Shown: one piece after another, positions 51,001 to 59,928 of the stretch
Layout of the letters: the number at the start of each line of letters is the position of its first letter
Position numbering within the stretch: the stretch's first letter is position 1
From: Sanderia malayensis
Lineage: Eukaryota > Cnidaria > Scyphozoa > Semaeostomeae > Pelagiidae
DNA length: 64,000 bases
Direction of reading: 5' to 3'
Assembly (NCBI GenBank): GCA_013076295.1
Contig: RQOL01000519.1
Location: 1,674,001 to 1,738,000, forward strand
Made by a program: the position numbers and the translations under genes
Notes under the pieces: generated by a model
Told to the model about the DNA's origin: nothing
The model's input: only the letters and a program-made list of their open reading frames with translations
Databases searched by the model: none

Positions 51001-53189
51001 TAGGCGCAAAGAGTGTCAAATCGACTTGAACGGAATAGGAAGGAACGATCGGACCATGAAAAGGTTCTCGGAGGAGGTGGACAGCTTGAGAAGCAATCTT
51101 GCTTATATTCCAAGGCATATTTCATGGTACAACATGGTTAACACATCCATAGCTGCACTGAAAATTCGTTACCTCACTGTAAAACAATTTGAGCTGTCTT
51201 TCTCCTTCTTTGTTGATTTCTTCTGGAGTTATGGCACTGGTTGTAAAGTACGGCAGTATGAGCTTGTACGAGGCTTTGCCACTCAGAGGTGCATTGGTGA
51301 TCGGCATTTTTTGTGTCGTCTTTTCGCCTGAAAGTATACAGAAAAGATAGAGGCGAAGCCAAGGTACACACAAAAGGACGGCGAAGGCTTAGGAAGGAAT
51401 TAGAAGTAAGAAGTAACAGCAAGAAATGAGTAGGCCACGAGGGGGTATGTTTGAATACTCCTGTAATAAACATCCCAATTATTATCATTATCAGTGTGGT
51501 ATAGTGAGTTCAGTGAATTGTGTGAACCTAATGATGTACCATTTGTATTAATATAATACAATTCTGCAGCAATGCAGAGAGTTAATGCAGCTATTACCTG
51601 GTATACCATTCGTATAGACATTGGCAACAGGCAGATTACCCAGCCCGCTGCTCATATCATTCTCCAGGCAGTGAATTGAGTGGTTCAGCTCAAGGTAGTT
51701 GATCAGTTTTACGATAGGTTTTCCTACACCATCAACCAATGCTTTCTGCACTGATTCCTTTATGGTGCGTCCACTCTTGGCTTTCCATGTTTGATCAAGT
51801 GTATTGTTTAGGGCAGTGACATGGTTGGTGATGTAAGACACAACGCTCACACCAAACCACTCCTGGAGTACTGCATTCGCCTGTCTGTTCTTGGCTATCG
51901 CTTTGTAGTATTCGAGAAAAGCATCCAGCCCGGCTTTGCAGTCGATTTTAGTACGAACCATTCCAGCCTTGACGCCCAATTTCATGTTCTCACTAGAAAG
52001 GGACGAGTTAAAGAATTCAGTTTGAAAAAACTTCACTTGAAATGTGCCGTCAACTCTGTGTAATTCAAACCTAATCTTGTTCAAGATAAATTCGTTTTTC
52101 CTTGAGACATAATCGAGGAAGAAACCTTTGTAACACAAATCTAGACGATTTACACTTGATGTAATTCGAACGTTTTGATGACCCCCAGAGCTTTCGAGTA
52201 CACAGAGTTAATTGGGGTCGTGAGAGAAGAGTAATATTCCCTACATGTAGTTATCAACTGTCATATTATGCGTGGTTATTTTCAACAGCATTTGTTCGAT
52301 GTCTTGAATTGTCTTTGGCTTGCTGTTGTAACCTAAAGCATTGACATCATAGCCAAGGTAGCATATAGGTTGCCAGCAGAAATAGTTTGGACCCATCATC
52401 CAGTCTGCGGCATAGAAATTCTGGTCGTACGGTGTGCCAAAATTCTGCTGCAAAAAGTGCTTTGCCTGGGGATATAACAGAGAATCGAATGGGTAATTTG
52501 ATAGGTTGTTATTGGTCGTCACTGCAAGTCTCATATTCCCGTGTTGTAATGGTCCACAGCATTCCGGGTTTTAATGCAGTACGTACCTGTGCAATAACGC
52601 GATTCTCTCTCGGCTTCAGTTTCCGCTCGTCGTATTTTGCGGACTGGATTTCCCGCAACAAGCCCAGGGCTGCGTCCGTCTTTTTCTTCAATACCTCCGG
52701 TCGTGGGTCGTATGGAAAATACCTGGAAAGGAAATCAAATTTCTTAAAGTTCTTTTAGTGCTTTGTATCCTTGCTTTGTATCACTTGGTGCTTCACGAAG
52801 AATAATGACAATCATGTACAATACTACATTGTTACTGTCTGTTATTGTATATTGTTATTGCGCGCTGGAAAAGTATCTCACCGTTTCAAGACGTGTTCTG
52901 ACATCTCTTCCGATTTTATATCAGGTTGATAAGACACTTGATTGGGAAAGTGCTCGTAGTAAGACAGCTGTACTTTTTTCAGAAAAGCATCTAGGCCTAT
53001 TCTTTTTGCTTCCGGTGAATACTCGCAGAACTCTTTTAAGCTCGTCAGCTTGCGAGCTTTTGGAGAGGGTGTTATCGATGTTGTCTTGTCCTTGCATGCA
53101 ATGTCCAATGCCAGGCCTACGATAAGAAATATTAGTCCCAGAGCCAGCAAACCTCCGGCTATGTAAATCAAAGGAGATAATTTTTTCAT
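48036..53189 (-). CDS. Membrane-anchored DUF885 metallopeptidase-like protein (780 aa)
   Basis: Eleven exons, in transcript order: 53189-52882, 52722-52587, 52465-52245, 51992-51598, 51327-51173, 50718-50500, 50149-49876, 49584-49406, 49181-49123, 48748-48553, 48236-48036; 781 codons. Residues about 8-30 form a hydrophobic helix after MKK, read as a type II signal-anchor. The rest matches the DUF885 family: SGRTIKESV, NAPLSGKASY, then H558-E-A-R-P-G-H564-H and E597-G-W-A-L-Y. These fit the HExxPGHH and EGW signatures thought to bind zinc, as in gluzincin-like peptidases. TWRAVRLIVDTGLHY, which spans a 59-bp micro-exon, is also diagnostic. Abundant Cys in the body (HKKC, PNCP, DKCGG, IECKN) suggests an extracellular location. 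The substrate is unknown. The donor after exon 6 is non-canonical (GAG then GC), so that junction is the weakest part of the model. Confidence 0.87.
48260..48392. mobile_element. MITE, family B, truncated copy 2
   Basis: It begins CAGTAAAAACCTGCATATAAG and carries the same AGAACCTTCAGGGTGAT and CAATAGCCTATTGTCTT interior as the copy at 45754. The right end decays after CTTCTTATAACC. It sits in the last intron of the DUF885 gene. Confidence 0.75.
48426..48481. repeat. 14-bp tandem repeat, 4 copies
   Basis: CTACTGCAACCTCC is repeated four times, with an A/T change in the later copies, in the last intron of the DUF885 gene. Confidence 0.9.
49193..49385. repeat. Imperfect ATGACAATGA-type repeat
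   Basis: Strings of ATGACAATGACA, ACGATGACTGTG and AATGATAATA fill the intron between DUF885 exons 8 and 9. Long frames across it, rich in Met/Thr or His/Cys/Tyr, are artefacts. Confidence 0.85.
50740..51060. repeat. Purine-rich AGGAAT/AGGAAC repeat tract
   Basis: Reiterated GGAAT, GGAAC and GAGGA words on the + strand (pyrimidine-rich on the gene strand) fill the intron between DUF885 exons 5 and 6. Confidence 0.7.
52049..52213. mobile_element. Diverged relative of MITE family A
   Basis: GTCAACTCTGTGTAATTCAA at the left faces AGTACACAGAGTTAATT at the right, an imperfect inverted pair resembling the family A end. It lies in the DUF885 intron between exons 3 and 4. Confidence 0.5.
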
Positions 53190-53649
53190 TGCTGCAGTGA
53201 TGTTTTCTCTTCTTCTTGTCGTTGTTCGTTTGGAAAAAGAGGAAGTTGCTTCTTTCTCTGTGACCAGGTTTATCGGGGCTTATCAGTTTACAAAAGATGC
53301 CGACCCGACAACACCAACTATGAAACACCTTGATGGTTCATTATCAAATTCAAGGAACAAACCCACACGTTGGTTGATCTACAAAAAGAAATCTGAGACA
53401 GTAAGAGGAAAACAAATTGAGGAAAGATATTTTATTTATATTGACAGTGATGTTGATTTATATTGATACTTTTTGTATACATTTTCAAGCTTCCGTTCTG
53501 GAGCCCCAGTTACTTTACATATATTTACATTTAAATTAAATAACATTTATTTAATACAATCTTTATTTATTACACGAGTTGCTTAGAAAATATTGAGTTG
53601 CTTTTTGCAGGGTTTGATCGTTTGAAGAATTCAAAACACATCGCAATGA

Positions 53650-54725
53650 AATTTCCGTCTGCTTGTGTCTTCTATTCTGTGAAAAGTCAAAAGTTGCCAC
53701 GTGCTTTTCATCGAGTTTGACATGAAGTATTTCACGTTTTGGCCTCGTTTTGAAATAATGGTTCGCGGAGGAGCAGTTGGCATAAAACCACGCCGCACGT
53801 GCCTGTTGGCCTTTTCGTCCAGCAGAAGTCGAAGTGTGTGGTCGTCCAGTTGAAGAGAAGACATCAGCACACAAGACTGAAGACATGGTCTAAAGCGAGA
53901 AGATTTACCTCGAAGGCTGTCGTGCCTTGTTCGGTTTCATTCTTTTATTTCATTACTTCTAGTTACTTTATTGATATTTCATTATTACCTGTGCAAAAAT
54001 TTTTCCATTATTTGTTTGGTTTTCATGGATAAATTCATTAAAATCTGGTTTTAATCATCGATAACCTGTGGCCTAAATAAAAGATGGAGGCTGTACATCC
54101 TTGTCAAGAGACTCCCTTGCTTTTGCAAATGATTATCCATGCTTTTATCTTACAACTTTGATTAATATCAGATGCGTTCCAACTGCCAACGTTTTTTTCC
54201 AGTTCAATCCGAAGATTATTCTTGCAGTAAAGGCTGAAGTAAAGCATGCAGCAGAGGAAAATGGCTTCGACGTGTCTTAGGCCCATTTATCTTCTTCGAA
54301 AGGTAAGGACTTGAATTTTGTTCTACTTTTGATTTTATTTCATGAATGAATACAGATACTTGTGCGAAATATCAATGGAGGGCGCTTTTTTCTGCAAAAG
54401 CTTGAAATAAATCCAAACCATCGAACAATAAGTTTTTCAATGCATTCTAATTTTTGCCATTCTATGATTTACATTTCTTATAATAGAGTTTTCTTTTTCA
54501 ACTTGTCATAATTTATTATTTCAGAGACCGAAGCCAGAAAACAGAAGATGAAGACAGAAAACCAACGACGAAGCTAAAACAAAGACGATAATTTTAAAAT
54601 GCTTTGCTTTGATTTTATACCTCTCAAATGAAAAAAGGAGAGTTTTTTACATTATTCTTTTTGCTTTATGTTTATTAAAACATTTTTCTCTGATGTCTCC
54701 TTTTTGTCGTCAACTCTTTCTGCGA
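53650..54725 (+). repeat. Left arm of a large imperfect inverted repeat
   Basis: This arm pairs in reverse orientation with 55560-56540. Anchors: 54611-54648 is exactly the reverse complement of 55687-55724 (38 bp), and 54180-54302 matches the complement of 55964-56086 closely. CCTGTGGCCTAAAT at about 54065 pairs with the complement of AGGCCACAGG near 56190. Homology weakens outward. An insertion of about 90 bp lies near 54360-54450. The outer limits are estimates. Confidence 0.8.
54172..54577 (+). pseudogene. Decayed copy of a small two-exon gene fragment
   Basis: Exon-like blocks 54172-54302 and 54525-54577 match those in the right arm and keep the same acceptors and the donor GTAAGG. The first block reads CVPTANVFFQFNPKI but has an in-frame TAG at 54278-54280. 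The second block ends early in a TAA. The intact-looking counterpart is at 55724-56094 (-). The protein is not recognised. Confidence 0.45.
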
Positions 54726-54774
54726 TATTAGGATTAAAACTAGAATAGGAAAATAGGGCTAACATAAGTAATAG

Positions 54775-55560
54775 TACATAATTAATAGTAAGTATTAGGC
54801 ATAGGCTTTTGTAGGCGTAGGTCTTATGCATAAATTAACTGTATCTGTGTAGAATAGGGTTTTTTGCGCAATCAGTGTCCGTGCTGGTGTTCACCCCAGC
54901 GGAGATATGTTGGTGTGGTAGTTTGCTAGCCGTAGGTTAGGTTGGGCGTAGACATAAATTAATGGAATAGGGTTTCTTGCACAATCACAGGCTAATGCTG
55001 TAGAAGTTTGCTAGGTTAGGCGTAGGCATAGGTTAAGGGTATAAGGGCACAACAGAGGTTAAGGTTGCGCAGTGTCCGGCTTGTGACCTCCCCAGCAGAG
55101 ACACGTGGGTGGGGTCATTGCTTGCCCTCACATTTGTGGCAACTGCACATGCATAGTTGTCATAGAGCCATTTCTTACGTCTTAGGTTAACCTACGCATA
55201 GCCTATCTTATGCCTACGAACCTACGAACCTAAGGCCTGCGCCTAGCCTATCTTACGCCTACAAGCTTACGTCTTAGGTTACGACCTACGCATAGCATAT
55301 AACCTATCTATAACCTATATTTGCATAACCTATCTTATGCCTACAAACCTACGCCTATCTTAGGCTTACGAACTTATGTCTTAGGTTACGACCTACGCCT
55401 AGCCTATCTTAGGCTTACGAACTTATGTCTTAGGTTACGACCTACGCCTAGCCTATCTTAGGCTTACGAACTTATGTCTTAGGTTACGACCTACGCCTAG
55501 CCTATCTTATGCCTAAGATCTACGCTTAATCACCACCCTAATGCATAAAACCTACGCCTA
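54775..55560. repeat. TTAGGC/GCCTAA-word-rich core of the inverted repeat
   Basis: The first part is rich in TAGGCATAGG and GTAGGCGTAGG words. After about 55170 the orientation mixes, with CTTAGGTTACGACC and CCTACGCCTAGCC. The words look like degenerate telomere-like TTAGG(C) motifs but are not a clean telomeric array. A 49-bp unit is repeated three times without change inside it. Confidence 0.75.
55362..55508. repeat. Three identical 49-bp tandem units
   Basis: The unit begins AGGCTTACGAACTTATGTCT and ends CCTAGCCTATCTT. Three consecutive copies (starting near 55362, 55411 and 55460) show no differences that I can see, so the expansion is recent. Confidence 0.9.
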
Positions 55561-56540
55561 GCAAAGCTTATGGCCATGTTAGTCATATATTCTAATTCTA
55601 ATTGCGATGCTACCGAAAGAATTGACGACAAAAACGAGACGTGAAAAAAGAATGATTTCATAAACGTAAAGCAAAAAGAAAAATGTAAAAAAACTCTCCT
55701 TTTTTCATTTGAGAGGTATAAAATCAAAGCAAAACATTTAAGTTTATCGTCTTTGCTTTAGCTTCATGGTTGGTCTTCTGTCTTGCTCTTCTGTCACCTG
55801 GCTTCGACTTGCTCTCTAAAATAATAAAAGATTACAAGTTGAAAATGCTGCAATATAAAACATGTAGATCATGGTATGGCAAAAACTAAAATGCAGTAAA
55901 ATTTCGCACAAAAATTAATGGAATTAAAATTAAAAGTAAAACAAAATTCAAGTCTTACCTTACCTTTCGAAGAAGATAAATGGGCCGAAGACCCGTCGGA
56001 GCCATTTTCCTCTGCTGCATGCTTTACTTCAGCCTTTACTATAAGAATAATCTTCGGGTTGAACTGAAAAATAACGTTGGCAGTTGGAACGCATCTGATA
56101 TTAATCAAAGTTGAAAGATAAAATCATGAATAACTTGAAAAGTGCAATGGAGTCTCTTGACAAGGATGCACAGCCGCCATCTATTAATTAGGCCACAGGT
56201 TATCGATCGATAATGAAGTCGAGAGATTTTATGAAATTTATCCATGAAAACCATGCAACTACTGCAATATCTTGTCCAGGAATCAATAAAAACATAAAAC
56301 AAAGTGAAAAGTAATTGAATAAAGATACAAAACCACTCGGCAGGAAACCTTGTCTGTGAAGCCATCTTTTCTGGATAGGCCATGCCTTCGGTCTTGAGTG
56401 AAACAACATGCTGTCTTTCTTTTCGACCAACAACTGTACGACCGGAACATTTTAGCTCAGCTAGGCAAAAGGTCACGCCGACCGCCGGGCCTGCTTTTAT
56501 ACTCGCTGTTTGTGAACAGGGCACCACAAATATCAAAACT
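55560..56540 (-). repeat. Right arm of the large imperfect inverted repeat
   Basis: Reverse-complement partner of the left arm (anchors given there). It contains the better-preserved copy of the two exon-like blocks. Outward it reaches a region where AAGACCGAAGGCATGG (minus strand) aligns with AAGACTGAAGACATGG in the left arm. Confidence 0.8.
55724..56094 (-). CDS. Possible small gene, last two exons, unrecognised
   Basis: Minus-strand exon-like blocks are 56094-55964 and 55815-55724. The acceptors are AATATCAG and TATTTTAG, and the donor is AAAG then GTAAGG. The joined frame reads CVPTANVIFQFNPKI..., then HAAEENGSDGSSAHL, then a Lys/Arg-rich tail (ESKSKPGDRRARQKTNHEAK), ending at 55724-55726. 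The start is unclear: upstream frames to about 56536 are open but not matched to a family. Its pairing with a decayed inverted copy suggests a tail-to-tail duplicated gene. It may itself be non-functional. Confidence 0.3.
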
Positions 56541-56574
56541 CCTCCGCAGATTCCTCACGATTGGAAATGTTGTT

Positions 56575-56640
56575 GCTTAGACTCGATACATTGCGTCCCT
56601 GTGCCTCACTCGTTTTTACTCGCTTGGTTGACGGAGCTGG
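56575..56640. mobile_element. Half-copy of the 9-bp-TSD MITE family
   Basis: TAGACTCGATACATTGCGTC followed by CCTGTGCCTCACTCG matches the left end of the nested element at 45549-45660. The inverted partner end is missing. Confidence 0.6.
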
Positions 56641-57218
56641 TCCTGCACGCTCCTGCGCAATACCCATAACTATGCCACTGCGCATGCTGACCACCTTTCT
56701 CCTCCGCATGACGTAACCCTAGCCCTAACCCTAAGCCTAAGGCCAATGCCTCAACCATTATGGACACAATTACGTCATATACGCTCCTGCGCAGTACCAA
56801 TAATTAGGCTAATGCGCATTCTGACCACCTTTCTCCTCCGCATACCCTAACCCTAAGCCTAACCCTAAGGCCAATGCCTCAACCATTATGGACACAATTA
56901 CGTCATATACGCTCCTGCGCAGTACCAATAATTAGGCTAATGCGCATTCTGACCACCTTTCTCCTCCGCATACCCTTACCCTCACCCTAAGCCTAACCCT
57001 AAGGCCAATGCCTCAGCCATTATGGACACAATTACATCATATACGGTCCTGCGCAGTGCCAATAACTAGGCCACTGCGCATTCTGACCACCTTTCTCCTC
57101 CGCATGACGTAACCCTAACCCTAGCCCTAAGCACAATGCCTAAGCCATTAGACACAACGGCACGTCATAAACGCTCCTGCGCAGTACCCATAACTATGCC
57201 GCTGCGCATTCTGACCAT
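56641..57218. repeat. ~131-bp tandem array carrying CCCTAA words
   Basis: CGCTCCTGCGCAGTACC (or a close variant) starts units at 56648, 56782, 56910, 57044 and 57172, giving periods of 134, 128, 134 and 128 bp. Each unit has CTGCGCATTCTGACCACC, then TTTCTCCTCCGCAT, then a short stretch of CCCTAA/CCCTAG words, then CCAATGCCTCAACCATTATG. The alternating 134/128 periods suggest a dimeric higher-order unit. An inverted single copy lies at 60527-60592. Confidence 0.92.
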
Positions 57219-57655
57219 ATCATGTTTCAATCCCCTTCCTTTTTGGAAAATGAATTGAATTGGCCTAAGGGGCATAAAGAAAAACTACAAGAGGTAATCG
57301 TTTCTCTGTATTTCACGAAGTCACATTAATAAATTCATCGTATTTAAGTTAATATGTCTCGTCAAGCCAATATTAGTCTTAGAAAGTCATCTATCTAGCA
57401 TTTTTACATTTTGCTTTCAATTTGAAGTGCAGCCAACACACGTGGCATAGCAAATCATCAGATGGCCACGTCATTGTCATAGGGAGCTATATCCTCAAAA
57501 ATCGTTACCCTCTTTGCATTATTTTGAATTCTGCATTATCAATACAATACAATACAATGCAATACACAAAATCATGCATGATATTCAAATGCATATCTAT
57601 ACAATTTTATCTCCTTCAGAGCTCTTGTGCAGTTAAAGCTTAGATTTTCCTGACA
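57219..57655. other. Upstream region of the aminotransferase gene
   Basis: No coding exon seen. It is AT-rich with a short AATAC repeat (57541-57560). CTTGTGCAG just before 57631 may be a UTR splice acceptor, placing a 5' UTR exon directly before the ATG at 57656. Confidence 0.4.
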
Positions 57656-59430
57656 ATGACGTCCTTCTCAAAGCGAGCCATCAGAGGTGTGAACCAAGGG
57701 AACATCTTACTAGAATGCTTCGGCAAATACCTCAGCAATCCATATGACTGTGAGAAAAGTCCCGATGGCATTATCAACATGGGTACCAGTGAGAACAAGT
57801 TGTGCATGGAGATTCTTCACAAGAAGATTGCCAAAGTTGATCTTGCTGATTTCCCAGCTGACCGACATCATTACTGCGACATGCGGGGTACTCCAGAGTT
57901 CAGAAAGTCATTGGCACTCTTTATTGACAGATACATGAAGACAAAGAAACCAACCAACATGGATCAACTGTTTGTGTTCAATGGTTGTGGGTCGGTTTTG
58001 GAAATGCTCGGTATTCTTATTATCATTATCTGTTTGCTAGGTTGTAAATACTTCTTTGAAAGCCATAAAGTTTTACCCGTAACAGTTGGCTCATCTTGAA
58101 AAACACTGCTGAACACCGGAGATGAAGAATTTGTGAGAGCCTTGTGAAAGTTGCAAGTGTTCCAGGAATTTTGGCCCTTATTTTAGCTTCAACCATATAG
58201 TCACATTGTCTAAAACCTCTTGCTTCCAGGCCATGATATTTTCAGAGTAATTCTAGGCTCCTTTCCAACCAATATTCAGTTGATCTCTTCTTCTGAATAG
58301 GCCACATAAACAACATCAACATATTCTTCTCAATTGTAGCATTTGCAATCTGCGATGATGGAGAAGGCATTCTTGTTCCTGCACCATATTACGGGGCTTT
58401 CAAGACAGATTTGATGTGCAGAATGGGCTGTATCGCTTACTCTGTTGAACTGTCATCCACTCCAAATGCAGAATACGGTGAGACGACTCCATTTGAACTC
58501 TCTGTTCCACGCTTAGAGCTGGCACTTCAGCAGGCCACTGCAGACGGCTTGAAAATCAAAGCCATCATTCTCTGCAACCCGAACAATCCCCTGGGCAACA
58601 TCTACTCCAAATCACAACTGCTAGACTATCTGAAATTCGCCGATAAGCACGGCTTGCATGTTATCCTTGATGAGATATACATGCTATCCATTCACGAACC
58701 TGATGCCACAATGGTAAGCGGTTTGTCATTAGAGGAACAGGTCATCAATCCAGATCTGTTACACATTGTATGGGGATTCAGTAAAGACTTTGGCATCTCT
58801 GGCTTCCGTTGTGGATTGGTGCACACAGAGAATAAAGAGCTTGCAACAATACTGAACAGCAATGCATACTTTCAGGCATTGCCCACAGTAGCTCAGTACG
58901 TCATTGAGCAGCTTGTCAGTGACTTCGACTGGCTAGATAATGTCTATTTGCCTGCCAATCGTGCACGAGTCAGGAAGAACTATGATTTCATAAAGAAAGA
59001 GCTTGAAGAAATCGGTGTGGATGTTCTCAAAGCATCAGCTGGACTTTATGTTTGGGTGGATTTGAGAAGATATCACTCCTCGTTGACAAAGGAAGGAGAA
59101 CTCAAACTCATGGATTTGTTTCTTGAAAATGGGGTTTACATCAGCCCTGGGATTGCATTTAGCTCCCCTGAATACGGGTGGTTCAGAATCATCATCAGTG
59201 TCTTGCCAGAGCAGCTGAAACTGGGGGTCGAGCGTGTAAAGAAAGTCTTGGAGATGGAAATGTCGAAGATGCCAAACGAGAATGGAGCTGACCTTGAATG
59301 CCTTGTCTCTAACTTACAGAAGCAAATCCGAGAATCGAATTGGTTGGACGAAAACTCAGCCGAAAAATGGTCCAAAGAAAACCCCCAGCTTGCCAAAGAG
59401 TTCAACGAGGCAAAACCACTGAATCAGTGA
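57656..59430 (+). CDS. ACCS-like: ACC-synthase-like class I/II aminotransferase (481 aa)
   Basis: Two coding exons, 57656-58010 and 58340-59430, with phase 1 between them; 482 codons with stop. It is a PLP-dependent fold-type I aminotransferase closest to 1-aminocyclopropane-1-carboxylate synthase homologues. Visible landmarks are INMGTSENKLC (N-terminal substrate region), NPNNPLG (N198 to G204), DEIY (D229, Y232, cofactor ring contacts), SKDFGISGFRCG with the Schiff-base lysine K267 and R275, and GLYVWVDLR near the C-terminus. No targeting signal is seen, so it is probably cytosolic. The plant enzyme makes the ethylene precursor ACC; animal homologues are not assumed to share that reaction, and the substrate here is open. 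One coding intron is unusual beside its intron-rich neighbours. A Lys/Glu-rich extension (about the last 55 residues) follows the catalytic fold. Confidence 0.92.
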
Positions 59431-59928
59431 CTTTATCAAAATTTAAAAATGAACTTCTAGTAGACTGGAGAACTATAAAAATTCTCTAATTTAGACTTGT
59501 AATAGTTATAAATATATTATCATATGCCACTTTTAATAGCCATATCTTATAATACCCATACCGATATTGGTGTACAGGTATGCTTATCATTTAAATCCAT
59601 AGTCCTGTCTTGAATTCAAAACATTATAATGTTGTGTGACATTTTAAACATTCAATTGTTGTGCGAGGGATGGAAATTTCGAGTGATGTTGTTTACCGAG
59701 TGAAACATGATTATTTAAGTGGCTAATATACACATTTTTATCCCAAAATTTATGCCTTGCAACACGAAACGTGTCTGCTTATACTCTACACTCTAAAACC
59801 TTTAACACACTAGTAAAGTTCTATACTTCTATGCTGTACAAAGTCTAGTTATTTTACGTTAATCAACAGCTAAGAGAGCATGCCAATTGCTACTTACGGT
59901 ATCGCTGCTTCGTTTCTCTTTCTGTTTT
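59431..59928. other. Convergent 3' interval between aminotransferase and kinase
   Basis: About 500 bp shared by the 3' UTRs of two convergent genes. It is AT-rich. I see no clear AATAAA on either strand within it. Confidence 0.5.

Noticed and set aside
53197..53466. 89-codon + strand frame antisense to the DUF885 5' end
   Set aside because: It overlaps the probable DUF885 promoter or 5' UTR and has no domain.
53563..53886. 107-codon minus-strand frame in the left palindrome arm, starting MSSVL and followed by AATAAA
   Set aside because: The mirror frame in the right arm (56382, starting MPSVL) aligns only at the start. The splice evidence in both arms favours the opposite strand as coding, so I left it uncalled.
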